From Lathyrus oleraceus (Eukaryota > Streptophyta > Magnoliopsida > Fabales > Fabaceae), in the NCBI RefSeq assembly GCF_024323335.1, contig NC_066581.1:223019039-223083038 (forward strand): a stretch of DNA of 64,000 bases, written 5' to 3'. Below the pieces are notes generated by a model. It was given only the letters and a program-made list of their open reading frames with translations. It did no database searches and was not told the DNA's origin. The translations under genes and the position numbers were made by a program. This document shows, in pieces, positions 11,028-24,247 of the stretch; within the stretch, counting starts at the first letter, position 1, and each line of letters opens with the position of its first letter.

Positions 11028-12842
11028 ACACCAGCATCTGCTTTGGGGGAAATATGTATTACCAAATAGAAGGAGATAACAAACAAAGATATATGGTAAA
11101 GAATGCAGCATGAATATCTGAATGTTATGATTATGCATGTATATGTGTGGTTTATGTATGATTAATGCTTACAAACAGACATATCTAACACAAACAGGTC
11201 CAAGAACCAATGGACAGACATCCGGTACTACTTCTCAAAAAGAGAAAGCCAGGCCCACAGGAGAACATCCAATCTGGTGGGGGCAACAAATACCAAGAAA
11301 CACCAATCTCAGCAGGGGATAAAGGCCAATGCTGAAGATCAAACAGAGTTGCTGTCGGGCACAAAAGCTACTGCTAGGGAAATAAGTAGGATCATCGGGG
11401 ATCAGAGACTGTTGTTGGGAATAAGCGAGGGATCACAATCACCAAAGCTAGGGATCTTCCAACAATATGCAGAGGCAAGGATAAGATCAGTCAAAAAGGA
11501 AATCTACTGGGGATCTTATCAGGGGGTAAAAGTGGATTTCTATGGGGAACAACCACCAAACAGAAGCACATCAAACAAATCATTTCTAATCACAGAAGGA
11601 AATATCTCTACTACGGAGAAGGAGAACCAATCACTCCGCTGCGGAAGGAATCAACACATCTACCTCGAAGTTCCAACACCAACCTAAAATCAGGCAGAGT
11701 CTTAGTTGGGGAGGCTAAACACGGATAAGATCCATCATAGAAGCAACTCTACTAGGGAAATTATCAAGGAGAGAGATGAAACTCTGTGGGGAATACCCCA
11801 CCAAACAGAAGTTCCAATAACCATCACATTTCCTCAAACTGCTGGAGAAGCCAATCTCTGCCGAGGAAAAGGAAAACATTGCTCCACTAGGGGTAGGAAA
11901 ATAAACATTTTCATCACCCGCTCTGCTAAGGGGAAACTATAGGCGCTCAACTGGGAATAACATGCTGGTGACCAAATTGGGGAAGTCTAAGATAAACAAC
12001 CCTGCTGAGGATGGACGAGAGGCAAGCCTACCGGAGATCAATGTAGGTGAATCCACAGAGGATAAGCTGCAAACCAACTGCTCATGAGGGGGGTTTCTGC
12101 TCACTTTGTGGAGGATTTCCAATCTGAATGAGGGAAAACCAACTTCCTCGAAAAGATAGCATATCGATTTATCAATCTATAAGGGATTTTAGGTCAATCC
12201 ACACAAGGGATGACAACCATATAATTGATAACACATATGCTAGATCCAGCCTCACTTGGGAGCAAGAAGATTAAGACCCAAAACACTAGACTCCCAGGGG
12301 ATCTGAGTGGTGTATCACTTTCTCTGTGCTCACTGAGGAGACAAACCTGAAAGATGATGAAGAGGATAACATATATGATAGGAATATGAACAAATGTCTT
12401 ACCCTTTCGGAGATCATACTATCCTTGGGAGAGCACTAAAGATGTCCCAAATATCCTTTTCGGTCTTTTGTGAATGTTCACTTTGTTTAAAAACAGTTTA
12501 TAATTTTTTTATTTAAAACAATGATATTTATTAATTAAAACATGCAAATATTTGTTGAACCAAAACAAATAAGAGTGCAAAGAATTGGATAAAGGCTCAA
12601 ATTTATTTGATGGAATGGTAGTCTGCAAATGGCAAGACTCCACAGATCTTTAAAAATTTGAAATTGGTGATATATATTGGAAAAGGGTTGCATTGAACAT
12701 AATGACCATTTCTCCACCAACTCTGAATCCAATGTATTTGAAGCTTCAGTTGACGATGACCGAGCAAGATTCTCTCATAGATGACAGTTGTAGAACAAAT
12801 TCTTGTCAGGATGCAGTTACTTGCCAAAATCTCCTAATTTTT
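11028..12842 (-). other. 3' untranslated region of element A, proximal part
   Basis: Non-coding. It is rich in CTGCTRGGGA-like motifs, for example near 11750, 11922 and 11998. On the element strand these read TCCCCAGCAG-like and resemble the 3' end of the primer tRNA. Several open frames of 60-140 codons here have no conserved counterpart in C or D and are judged chance. Confidence 0.65.
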
Positions 12843-13000
12843 GCCTGGATTTCCCCAGGGTGACGTGCTCAATCTAGTGGGATGTATATTCATTTTTTTC
12901 ATGTCTCTAACTTTTGCCTGGACCGCCCTTTCGGGTTTTCAATCCACCGAGATGCTCATTTTTGCTTAAGCCGCCCTTTCGAGTTTTCAACTTCGCGAGC
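12843..13000 (-). promoter_or_regulatory. Hairpin array just after pol stop (element A)
   Basis: Three units on the minus strand, each a hairpin followed by GGCAAAA-like sequence. Two carry a CGAAAGGG loop side, one as perfect CCCGAAAGGG, with basal stems AAG/CTT and TGGA/TCCA; the third is related to the CTAGATTG unit of D but has a mismatch. The array lies between the pol stop (13016) and the 3' region, as in C and D. Confidence 0.6.
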
Positions 13001-13015
13001 CATTCTGTTTTTATT

Positions 13016-16000
13016 TTAGGCGAAGTATTTCTTGACTGCATCTGAATTCACAGGACGAGTGAAATCCTCCCCATCCATAGTTGTAAGTATCAAAGCACCG
13101 CCAGAAAAGGCTCTCTTAACAACATATGAACCTTCATAGTTTGGAGTCCACTTGCCCCTGGAATCGGGCGCGAAAGACAAAACTTTCTTGAGCACAAGGT
13201 CACCTTCTCGGAACACACGAGGCTTGACCTTCTTATCAAAGACTTTCTTCATGGTCATAACGACTCTGAACCCATTCAGCCTCAGTCAACTTGGCTTCCA
13301 TCAAGACTCTCATTGATGGGATCTCAATCTCCACGGGGAGCACAACCTCCATGCCATATACAAGGGAGAAAGGGGTTGCCCCTGTTGAAGTGCGTACAGA
13401 TGTACAATAACCATGCAAGGCAAATGGCATCATCTCATGCCAATCCTTGTACGTAACAACCATCTTCTGGATAATCTTCTTGATATTGTTATTAGCAGCT
13501 TCAACAGCCCCATTCATCTTGGGTCTATAAGGAGAAGAATTATGATGTGAAATCTTGAACTCTCTACAAAACTCTTTCATCATCTTGTTGTTCAAGTTAG
13601 ATCCATTATTAGTAATGATCTTATCTGGCACACCATAATGGCATATGAGTTGATTCCTGATAAACTTCACAACCACCTGCCTGGTCACATTCACATACGA
13701 CGCTGCTTCAACCCATTTGGTGAAGTAATCAATAGCTACGAGAATGAACATGTGACCGTTTGACGCCTTTGGCTCTATCATGCCAATCATGTCAATTCCC
13801 CACATGGAGAAAGGCCATGGTGATGAAATCACATTCAGAAATGTCAGGGAAATATGAATCTTATCCGCGTAAATCTGACACTTATGGCATTTCTTCACGT
13901 ACTTGCAGCAGTCAGACTACATTGTCAACCAATAGTAGCCTGCTCTCAACATCTTCTTTGCCATGGCATGTCCATTCGAATGAGTACCAAATGAACCCTC
14001 ATGGACTTTAGTCATTAACAAGTCTGCTTCGTGTCTATCCACGCATCTGAGCAGAACCATGTCAAAATTTCTCTTATAAAGCACATCGCCATTGAGGTAG
14101 AAACTGCCAGATAATCTCCTCAAAGTCTTCTTATCTTTAACAGATGCGCCAGACGGGTAAATCTGACTTTGAAGAAAACACTTGATGTCATAATACCATG
14201 GCTTATCATCTTTCACTTCTTCAACTGCAAATACATGAGTTGGTCTGTTCAAGCGCATCACAGTGATATTGGGGACTTCGTTCCAGAACTTCACCATAAT
14301 CATCGAAGCAAGTGTAGCAAGCGCATCTTCCATCCGATTCTCATCTCGAGGAATATGATGGAAGTCAACCTCAGTAAAGAATGTTGAAATCCTCCTCGCA
14401 TAATCTCTGTATGGGATGAGGCCAGGCTGATTCGTCTCTCATTCACCCTTAATCTGATTAACCACAAGGGCCGAATCACCATATACATTAAGATGCTTGA
14501 TCCTAAGCTCAATACACTCTCCCAAACCCATAATACAGGCCTCATATTCTGCCATATTGTTCGTGCATTTGAAAGTTAGCCTCGCTGTAAAAGGAAAATG
14601 TGTGCCCTGGGGAATAATAATCACTGCCCCAATACCATTTCCATATTGATTTACGGCGCCATCAAACACCATGCTCCATTGGGAACCAGGCTTTGGCCCT
14701 TCATCAGGTGTGGGCTCATCGCAATCTTTCATTTTCAAATACAGAATCTCCTCATCAGGGAAGTCGTACTGAACTGACTGATAATCCTCAATTGGTTGAT
14801 GTGCCAAGTGGTCAACCAAAATACTACCTTTAATAGCCTTCTGAGCTCGATAATCAATATCATACTCAGACAACAACATCTGCCAACAGGAAATCCTCCC
14901 AGTTAAAGCAGGTTTTTCAAAGATATACTTGATTGGATCCATTTTGGATATAAACCAAGTCGTATGATTCAACATATACTGGCGTAAGCGCTTAGCGACC
15001 CAAGCCAAAGCACATCATGTTTTCTCAAGCATTGAGTATCGAGACTCACAGTCAGTGAACTTCTTACTCAAGTAGTATATTGCATATTCTTTCTTTCCTG
15101 ATTCATCTTGCTGACCGAACACACAACCCATGGAATCATCAAGCACAGTCAAGCACATAATCAACGGTCTCCCTTCAACCGACGGAGACAGAATCAGAGG
15201 CTCAGACAGATACTCTTCGATACTGTCAAAGGCTTTTTGGCAATCCTCGGTCCAATCATGACACTGATATTTCCGGAGGAGCTTGAATATAGGCGCACAT
15301 GTGGCAGTCATGTGGGATATAAATCTCGAAATGTAATTCAAGCGGCCAAGAAAACCTTGGACTTGCTTCTCAATTTTGGGTGCAGGCATCTCTTGTATTG
15401 CTTTGACCTTGGCAGGATCAACTTCAATACCTTTCTCGCTGATAATAAAACCCAATAACTTGTCGGAACGAACTCCAAATGTACACTTGTTTGGGTTCAA
15501 GCGGAGTTTGTACTTCCTCAAACGCTGGAAAAGCTTCAACAAGTGTTCTACATGTTCAACTTCCATTTTCGACTTTGCAATCATATCATCAACATACACC
15601 TCGATCTCCTTGTGCATCATGTCATGAAACAAGGGAGTCATAGCACGTTGATACGTGGCTCCGACATTCTTCAAACCGAAAGGCATCACTCGATAACAGA
15701 ATGTTCCCCAAGGTGTGATAAATGTTGTCTTCTCCATATCCTCGGGTGCCATTTTAATCTGATTATATCCGGAAAATCCATCCATAAATGAGAAGACATT
15801 GAATGTAGTTGTATTGTCTACCAACATATCAATGTGTGGTAGAGGAAAATCATCTTTCGGATTAGCTTTATTCAAGTCTCTATAGTCCACACACATCCGG
15901 ACTTTTCCGTCTTTCTTAGGCACGGGCACAATATTGGCCACCCATTGAGGATATGTAGAGGTCACCAGAAACCCTGCATCAATTTGCTTCTGAACTTCTT

Positions 16001-16387
16001 CTTTGATCTTCACTGAGCTTCTGCTTCACAGGGACACACTCAGGCTTCAAAGGCATGAAATGTTGCATGATATCAGTATCCAGACCAGGCATGTCTTCAT
16101 ATGACCAGGCAAAGACGTCGACGTATTCTCGTAGCAACTCAATCAACCCCTTCTTCACATATTCTTCTAGGAGTGCCCCAATCTTCACTTCCCGAACACA
16201 ATCCTTAGACCCCAAGTTGATTGTTTCTAGATTCTCAAGATGTGGTTGAATGATCTTCTCTTAGTGCTCAAGTAGACGGGTAATCTCGTCAGGAATCTCT
16301 TCAACATCATCTTCTTCGACCTCAAATACAATGAACTCAAAGTTAGGAGATGGTGTTGGATCATTATGTTCAATGGGTTTGATCAAC
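13016..16387 (-). pseudogene. Decayed pol (RT, RNase H, integrase) of element A
   Basis: The region aligns along its whole length with pol of D. Recognisable parts are VPKKDGKVRMCVDYRDL and YVDD of reverse transcriptase, the FDGAVN RNase H motif, the HKCQIYADK zinc motif, and TNNGSN in integrase where D has TDNGS, so one catalytic Asp is replaced. Disabling changes are a TAA at 16261-16263, a 23-bp deletion near 16012, TGA at 15015-15017, TGA at 14439-14441, TAG at 13917-13919 and a 65-bp deletion near 13250. The last two deletions-type lesions shift the frame. The element is coding-dead. Sequence is closer to D than to C. Confidence 0.9.
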
Positions 16388-16653
16388 CTGCATAATGATT
16401 TTGGATATAAAAGAGATTTTAGAATTCAAGCAAAGCAAATTATTATGCAGATGAAAAGATTGATTTTATTTTATTTTTAGGGTTTTATGGTGCTCACCAA
16501 TTTCATGCAAAAAGTAAAAAGTGAAAATAATTTAGAAAAACAAACAATTAACATGAATTTATTGAATGAATATCATTGTAATTATGTGCCAACAATGTCA
16601 TCACTTCTCCTTTTGGCATGGGAGAAGGGTTTTTAAACAAAAATGAACATTAC
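16388..16653 (-). other. Intron between gag-pro and pol (element A)
   Basis: The donor on the minus strand is AC|GTAATG at 16653 and the acceptor is TTATGCAG| at 16388, length 266 bp. The gag-pro stop TAA (16650-16652) lies inside the donor, as in C and D. Removing the intron joins the two frames in phase. An intron between protease and RT is a published Ogre trait; these exact borders are inferred. Confidence 0.7.
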
Positions 16654-18627
16654 GTGGACTTATGGACAACTATTGGAACATCAACAGCGACCCAGTTATT
16701 GCAGACTCCTCCAGGGATGACAAAGTTTCCAGAATCTTCCTCTGCATCATCCTCCACAATAGCACCAGCTTCCTGGTCTTCCACTGTGTGGATGAAACCA
16801 CCACTCTGAAACAGACCGTGCTTGTTGAAAGTGCCTGAAGAGTACCATATGCCAACCCAGGATTTATTGTCTTTCAGCTTGATCATTTGTCCTAAACCAG
16901 TAGTTGCATCATGCTCAATGGCCAACCTCCCATCATTGTAGGATGCAAATGAAGAAGTTCCTTTCTTAGAAGGATCAACAATAGATAAGGCTTGGAATGG
17001 CGTCCCAACCTCGTCCTCAACATCGATGTAAGAAAAGGAAGACATATGGCTAACCAAGAGAGCCTTCTTTCCCCCTACCACCACCAACTTTTTGTTCTTG
17101 ACGAACTTCAACTTTTGGTGTATGGTGGATGTCATGGCGCCTGCCTCGTGAATCCATGGTCTTCCCAACAAACAGCTATATGATGGGTGGATATCCATGA
17201 CCTAAACAGTGATCTGGAAATCACTAGGTCCTATCTTGACTGGGAGTTCAACCTCGCCAATCACAATCTTACGGGATCCATCAAAAGCTTTGACGACCAC
17301 TCCACTCTGCCTCATAGGAGGCCCCTGGTATGAAAGTTTGGCCAGAGTGGATTTTGGCAATACATTCAGCGATGATCTAGTGTCTACCAGCAGATTAGAC
17401 AAGGCATCATCCTTGCAGTTCATTGAGATGTGAAGCACTAAATTGTGGTCTCTTCCCTCCTCGGGGAGATCAGCATCACAGAAACTCAGATTGCTACAAG
17501 CAGTTATGTTTGCAACAATGCTATCAAATTGTTCTATTGTGACGTCATGATCTACATACGCCACGTCCAACACCTTCTGCAAAGCCTCTCGGTATGGTTC
17601 AGAGTTCATTAACAAAGACAACACTGATATCTTTGAAGGCATTTGTAGCAGCTGATCTACAACATTATACTCACTCCTTTTGATGAGCCTCAGCATCTCA
17701 TCACAATCCTCTCTAATCATGCCATTCTGGCCAGCAGGGACAGGAGTTCTAACGACAGTGACAGGTCTGTCAACAACAAGTGCCGAATTCAGACAATTGG
17801 AAGAATTCCCAACTGGACGGGTAGCCCTATTAGCAGCATCAGCTCTTCGGGTGTCAGCCTGGGGTTTCGGCGGCACCGAGAAAACACGACCACTACGGGT
17901 TTAACCACTGACATCAGAAATATTCACAACAGAAGTGGAGGGTAAGGGCACCTCCTTCCCATCTTCTAATGCAACAACATTATAACGATAGGGAACAACT
18001 TTGTTGGAAGAGTATGGAATAGGGTCGGCTGGCTTAATTATGAGAGCAGGAGAAGCCTTCTGTTTGCTGACATCATATCGGACGACAACAGGCTCAGGTA
18101 TCCTGAATACAGGGGATATCACATTAACTTCATCCTCATCACGATTCTGAAGTATCTCTATTACACCCTGATCCAGCATTTCTTGGATGTCTTTTCTGAC
18201 TTGACGACATCCTTTCTCATTGATAGTGCAAACACGGCAGCTGTCATGGTCATGCTCGTAATGACTGTATTCACACAACAGTCTATGCATCTCGACCAGT
18301 GATTATCGGATATGGCTGACATATCTGACCTTATATTTACTAGGGCAACCCTGAACCATATTAACAGCAGATTTCCCATGCTCGGACAATGGGTTCTTCT
18401 TGACATTAGGACCTACGTCCTTGAAAAACAGAATACCACTTCTAACAAGGTCCTAAACCTTGGTCTTGAGAGGGTAATAGTTCTCCACATCATGTCCAGG
18501 AGCACCGGAATGATAAACACAGTGAAGCTCGGGCTTATACCACCAATGAGGGTTGGTCGGTATAGCAGGTGGGTCACGTGGAGCAATCAATTTTCTTTTA
18601 ATCAAAGAAGGATATAATTCGACATAG
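16650..18627 (-). pseudogene. Decayed gag-pro, C-terminal part, element A (cut by B)
   Basis: This matches the last ~660 codons of gag-pro in D. Visible are the zinc-knuckle-like CX2HX4HX3-4 segment (here ending YYP in place of the last Cys), the ICCxxC-like second Cys/His segment, the protease site where D has DTGSS (here DTRSS, an altered active site), and SCLLGRPWIHEAG. In-frame stops occur at 18453-18455, 18303-18305, 17901-17903 and 17202-17204. At 18627 the frame is cut inside a Ser codon by the LTR start of element B; CATAG (18623-18627) is the candidate target duplication. The N-terminal half should lie beyond B, outside the window. Confidence 0.88.
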
Positions 18628-19759
18628 TGTAAGACCCCAATTTTGTCCCTAAGATCCCTCATGGCATCATAGCATATCATTGCATAAGCCTCAAGGATCA
18701 TTGGACACCTTGCTTCCTTCCCTGTGGGTGGGATCTTCTCGAGAGTGATTCTTGATCACCAAGCATTGCTTGCATTTGTATATCATTTCTTTTCTTTTAA
18801 TCACTAACCAAAAATGTGCAAAAATATGTCATCTAACATTTGTCTTGCAGTCTAAGCAAGCATAGGTCAAGTGCATCAGGTGAATCCATGGTACAAGAGG
18901 TGATGGTATTTCCTTGGTATGAGGACCATATGGCATTATATTGAGCTCATGTGAGTTATGGGCCCATTTTGGAGCCAATTCCCCAAGTGGCACAGGCCCA
19001 AGTTCATCAGAATATTTTTAGGTCATCTAAGGACCAATGCAGTCAACTGAAAAGTCAACTGTGGGTTTTGAGTGTGAGAATTGAGCTTCTTCATCCCATT
19101 CATGTCCAAATCATTCTTATTCATCATGCCAAACATCAATGTTGAAGAATTTGAAGCCAGTGCAAAAGTTTCCAAAAATGGAAAGTGACCTATAATTTCA
19201 ACTTTCCAAAAATGGCAAGTTTTTGGTCCAACTTCAACTCAACTTTCCAACATCAAAGAAGCTTCAAATGAAATTTTGTCCAATATGAAAGTTGAAGATC
19301 TCTCTCTCCCATTTCCAAAAAGTCCAAGATAATGATCATCTCATGAATGGTTGAAGAGATATGATCCAATCATTTCCAAGTGTGCATGGAACTTCAAAAG
19401 GCCATAACTTTTGACTCATAACTCCAAATTGAGTGCTCCTTTTTGCAAAATTCTTCTCATGACATGAACTTTCCAAATCATTCATCACATTGCATGAAAT
19501 ATCATCATATGATCATTTGTTCTTTCATGTCAATTTTGGAGGGAAAATGGCAAATTCAAAAATGGTGCATTGTATGGACAAAATACCATTACCATTGTGT
19601 TGATAAAATGATTTTGAGTGAATTTGACCATGCACATGGTACTGTTCACGTTTGGATTTGCCATGCACCCTCCATTTTCATTTTTTGGTCACACACCTTG
19701 TTTTTGCTAATCACAATTAACCAAGCATAATTAAGTTTTTCAGCATGATTAGGAGATCA

Positions 19760-19767
19760 TATAAATA
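19760..19767 (+). promoter_or_regulatory. TATA box of B LTR
   Basis: TATAAATA about 1.1 kb into the LTR. Confidence 0.5.
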
Positions 19768-20649
19768 CCAAAGCATAACAGAATTGTGAGGATTTCACCA
19801 TTTCTAGATCTAAATTCTTCTTCCCTCCAAATTTCTCTCTCCATTGAAATTCAAATTTCTTCCACATAGCATTGTGATTTTCTTCCATATTCTTGTTCTG
19901 TGATATTGATTTGGTATAGATCAAGCTCTTAATTGCAGTTTTTGGCCAAGATTCGTGTGGTGCAAGCTCAAGAACACAAACATGGAAGTTCAAATTTGAG
20001 CTAGATCTGAGCAATTTCAAGCTTCAATTCACACATCAAGCTTCATAACATCAATCTAGGATTGGATTTGCAGCTTGCCAGGCCTTGAATCGTGTGTTTA
20101 CTCATACTGCTCTTCAAGAGGTAGGTTTTTTGAACCTCTTAATTCTCCAAACTTTTGCCATGATAGTGTAGATCTTATATTGCTGATCAATCTGGTGAAA
20201 ATTTCGTGTGAAATGGTGGCTTATTGGCTGAGATATGCTTGATTGAAGTTTTGTACATCAAACTGTTTTGATTCGATTTGCATTTGTTGTGATGAATTAA
20301 CATGAATTGATACTGGATTCTTGCTGTACATAGCATAAGCTTTCGAATGGTATAGGTATTATTGAATTCTGGAAAAAAAAATTTGGTGATGATACTGTTC
20401 ATCCACCGTCTTCATGGGGAAGACGGTGGTTTCCACCGTGCACGGCCAGGCTAGGGTTTACTGGTTCGTTTCATGGATTGGTACTGTAGAAGCGCCTTTC
20501 AGGTTTAGGTAGCGAGTTCGATTCTTCCATTTCGCGTTTATTTGTTTCATGAAAATTTGCATGATGATTCTTAACATGTTGATGGATTTGTGTGATTTTA
20601 TTTGGCATTTTTTGCTATTTCCTTCTCTGTTTGGGACACGTGTACTTTA

Positions 20650-20671
20650 GGTGTGACAATTTGTGTCACAC
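20650..20671. promoter_or_regulatory. GTGTGACA palindrome (B LTR)
   Basis: GTGTGACA and TGTCACAC separated by ATTTG. The same 8-9 bp inverted repeat with a 5-nt spacer occurs in C and in both LTRs of D. Confidence 0.6.
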
Positions 20672-22044
20672 AATTGGATGTCTAGCTTGTGCATTTTTGT
20701 ATCCATGTCATTTGAACTCTGATGATTTTGATTTTTGGTATGATGATTGTGTTTGGTGTGTTGAATGCTCATAAAAATTTCCATAATTGTTTGAGTCATT
20801 TCTGTTTTGATGTGGAATTTTCATTCTTGATGATCAATTGTATGCACCTCTTGCTTGCCTTGCCTTCTCATGCTCATGAAATGATGTTGCTTGTTGATTT
20901 TGACTTGGTCCTTTTTAGGACATGTTCTTACTTGTTTAAACATGCTTCATGTTGAATTTTGGTTGCTGTTTTGGCTTTTTGATTCACTTTTGACCCTAGG
21001 CTTTGCCCTAGGGGTTTGGACTCACATTTTGAGCTGTGCATTTCAGGTTCAAGCAATAAGTCCTAATGGATGATGTTGATCTCATGAGTTGAGATGCATT
21101 TTGTTTTGTTTAACTAATGTTGATTGTGTTGTAGGTCCTTGGGAGGCTAATGCACTTGAATTGTTGACTTACATTTGTGTATATTGGTTGCCTCATTGTT
21201 GAGTGTTGACTGTTATCTGTTGATTGTTTGTCTGAATGTGAATATTGACTTGTTTGATTTTCTTACAGGTACTTTAGTAGTTTTAACTCATTACTTGAGT
21301 TGCTTTGCTTTGCTTGTGGTTGGCATACCACTTAGGTAAATTCCTATTCTCCATGTAGTCTGGAAGACCTGTCATGTTCTTTTGGCAGACCCCTGTCTGA
21401 AGCCCTCCTTAAGAGGCCATGTATTTGATTGTTTATATTTGTGCCAAGTAGGTTAAGTCCTCATAAGAGGCAATTGGCAGATAAAAGGGATGTGCAATCC
21501 ATCCCCTGCTATTCAGTTGAGTCTTTCATTATGCTCACACTACGTGTTGATGCTTTTGAATCTAACCCAAGATCATTGTATATAGAGTCAGTCATGTGGA
21601 GTAGAGTTCCTCATTCTGAACTCCCACACTTTCTTTGATTCAAGCTCACCCAGGCCAGGGTTAAGAGCTATGAGGTCTAATCCTCATTTCCCATTTCATC
21701 TGCTTCACCCTAACTCTCAATGTTAGGGTTAAGAGTTGTCGCATTACGCGAAAAACCGGCGGGAAAACGAAACAACAGAGCCGCCACCTTGCGTTATTTA
21801 TCCCAAAAGAGGGAAAGGAAACGCTCGAAGTAAACCTGGAAAAGACATGGTCTCGCGACCAAAGAGGTATGGGATCGGGAGTCGGTTATGCGAAGGGAAG
21901 GTATTAGCACCCCTACGCATCCGTCGTACTCGACGGGATCCACGCACAAAAGGAAGGATAAAGGTTGCTAAAAACTGAACACAAACTGCACACAACACAG
22001 AAACGACAAAAGAAACTAACTCGGCAGGATATCGCATCCTGGGC

Positions 22045-22518
22045 CTACGTAGTCTGTCAGGCACAGATATCAGAGTCGACGTAGTTCGGGACAGGGGGAA
22101 ACGTGATCGCTAGGATGTCGCATCCTATGCATACGTATCTTCTCGGACTAAAGAAGAATCAGAGCACTCGTAGCTCGGCTAACGCACGCCAAACAAAACC
22201 ACACAGGAAACTAACTGCCAATCGCTGGGCTTACGTCAGTCTCCACACAAACAGGCAAAAATGGAAACCGAATGCCAATCGCTGGACTTACATCAGACTC
22301 CGAACCAACAAACACACACAAAGGAAACCAACTGCCAATCGTTGGACTTACGTCAGACTCCAACAAGCAAACAAGACACGGGAAACCAACTGTCAATCGC
22401 TAGACTTACGTCAGACTCCCACTCTACACAAAGAGACAAAAAGCAAAAGGGCGCCCGGAGAGATCAGCTCATCTCCTGCCTACGTACCTCATCTGGTATG
22501 AGGATCAGGGCGACGTAG
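22045..22518 (-). promoter_or_regulatory. Three copies of conserved LTR hairpin (C)
   Basis: On the plus strand the copies are 22045-22084 (inner TCTGT/ACAGA), 22131-22173 (inner TCTTCT/AGAAGA) and 22480-22518 (inner CCTCAT/ATGAGG). All keep the outer CTACG/CGTAG pairing, with one mismatch in the second. The inner stems differ from one another, yet each is perfectly self-complementary. Confidence 0.7.
22195..22420 (-). repeat. TAAGNCC...TTGGCA module array (C LTR)
   Basis: Four copies, about 60 bp apart, each reading on the minus strand as (G)TAAGYCCARCGATTGGCA with small changes. They lie between hairpin copies 2 and 3. The D LTR has nine related modules at 41180-41775. Confidence 0.65.
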
Positions 22519-24224
22519 TTCCCCTACGCAGGGAAAAAGGACTAGCCTAACCAGATACAAAGGGAGACACAAACTACTAGGGAGACTACGACTCGAGCCT
22601 AGAAGTTGTCATGCATACGATCCCTAAGTTAAGGTTGCTATATAACTTGCACAAGAAGAAAGCTATCCTAAACAGCACAGGCAAAAAACATACCCACAAT
22701 TAGCACACACTATATACAAACAAAGTGGGCTCACACAAGGTTAGGCTGTGAAACACAAGCCAACTGGAATCGAGTATGATTAGCTCTTAACCCTAACATT
22801 GAGAGTTAGGGTGAAGCAGATGAAATGGGAAGTGAGGGTAAGACCTCACAGCTCTTATCCCTGGCCTGGGAGAGCTTCAGACAAATGAAAGTGTGGGAGT
22901 TCAGAAAGTTGGAACTCTTCTCCACATGTGACTGACTCAACAAAGATCTTGGGTTAATATTCACAACGCATCAACACAAGGTGTGTGAGCAAAGTGGATG
23001 ACTCAACTGAATAGCAGGAGATGGATTACACATCTCTTTTATCTGCCAATTGCCTCATAGAGGTCTTTTCCTGCTTGGCACAAAAGATAAACAAACACAA
23101 GCATTGCCTCTTAAGGAGGGCTTCAGACAGGTGCCTGCCCAAGTAACAGGACAGGTCTTCCAGACTACATGAAGTCAGAGAGTTATACCTCAAATGGTTA
23201 AGCAACCAAGCAAAAGCAAAAGCAAGTTCAAAAGAACTTAAGCAACTAATGTACCTGAAAAAAAATCTAACTCAATCAGTATACAAGTCAAAAAGTCAAA
23301 CAGACCACCAATAGTCAACAGTCAACAATACACAGTCAAACAAGCAATGCAACAAGGTGCAAGGCACAAGCTCAAATACAAATGTCTTGGCATAAACCTA
23401 CAAAACAAGTCAAGGTTAACCAATATAAACCAATTAATCAACTCAAGCAAGTGAATGAATCCCATTATGGCCATGTGCTTCCTAACCTGAAATCAAAGCT
23501 CAAACATGAGAGGCAAACCACTAGGTCAAGGCCTAGGGTCAAAGAGGGAGAAAAAATTCAAAACAGAACATGCAATTCAACATGAATCAACCTCAATCAA
23601 TTAAGAACATAATCCAAAAAGTCTCATGCCAATAGCATCAACCAAATTCATTTCATAAACCAATCATGGCAAGGTATGCAAGTTGAAAGCACATTGAGGC
23701 AATAGAATAAATAAATGCACATTAATTCAAAAATGATTCAATTAATCTCAAGAAAATTCATGGTTAAACAGAGCTCTCAACATGATCATCACACAAAAAA
23801 TTAGGGCAATTGGACATGATTAGGCATGGTAATCAAATTGTATAAGGCAAGGCAATCAAAACAAGCTCAAATGGGACACCAAATGTTACACCAACTTAGC
23901 ACAAGCCTAAAACAGAAACGGAACAAGTTAAAAACCTCAAATCAAAGCCAAAACAAACTTCAACATGTCTAGAAGCAATGTGCAACATTTCACATTCATA
24001 TGATAAAGCACAAGCATTTCACAAATGATAGAAATTCAAGACCATTCAAAAGCTCACAAATGATCATCCAGCATGAAAAATCTCAAACAAATTAGAAATG
24101 ATTCCACAATTTCCACAAAAAATCATGATCCATTAAAACATCCATATCAAGCATCATACAAAAAATCAAAGCATTTGGAGTTTATTTGTCATGGCAAACA
24201 AATTAATCCAATTGGGCAAGCAAA

Positions 24225-24247
24225 GGTGTGACACACATTGTCACACC
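24225..24247. promoter_or_regulatory. GTGTGACA palindrome (C LTR)
   Basis: GGTGTGACA and TGTCACACC separated by CACAT, a perfect 9-bp inverted repeat. The spacer differs from B and D but the arms are the same. Confidence 0.6.

Larger units (their letters stand above)
18628..21736 (+). mobile_element. 5' LTR of Ogre-like element B, truncated by insertion of C
   Basis: It starts TGTAAGACCCCAATTTTG inside A's gag and runs 3.1 kb before it is cut by the LTR end of element C at 21737. It has a TATA box (19760-19767) and the GTGTGACA palindrome (20650-20671). Its 3' part, about 21300-21736, matches in inverted orientation 22780-23170 of C. Candidate target duplication for C is AGAGT (21732-21736). 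The rest of B must lie right of the window. Open frames here are short and not conserved. Confidence 0.8.

Noticed and set aside
11277..11687. 136-codon open frame
   Set aside because: It lies in the A 3' untranslated region, lacks any recognisable domain, is on the strand opposite to the element and has no counterpart in C or D.
22103..22518. Overlapping open frames with repeated Arg/Thr-rich peptides
   Set aside because: They follow the TAAGNCC...TTGGCA DNA modules of the C LTR, on the strand opposite to the element. No conservation as protein.
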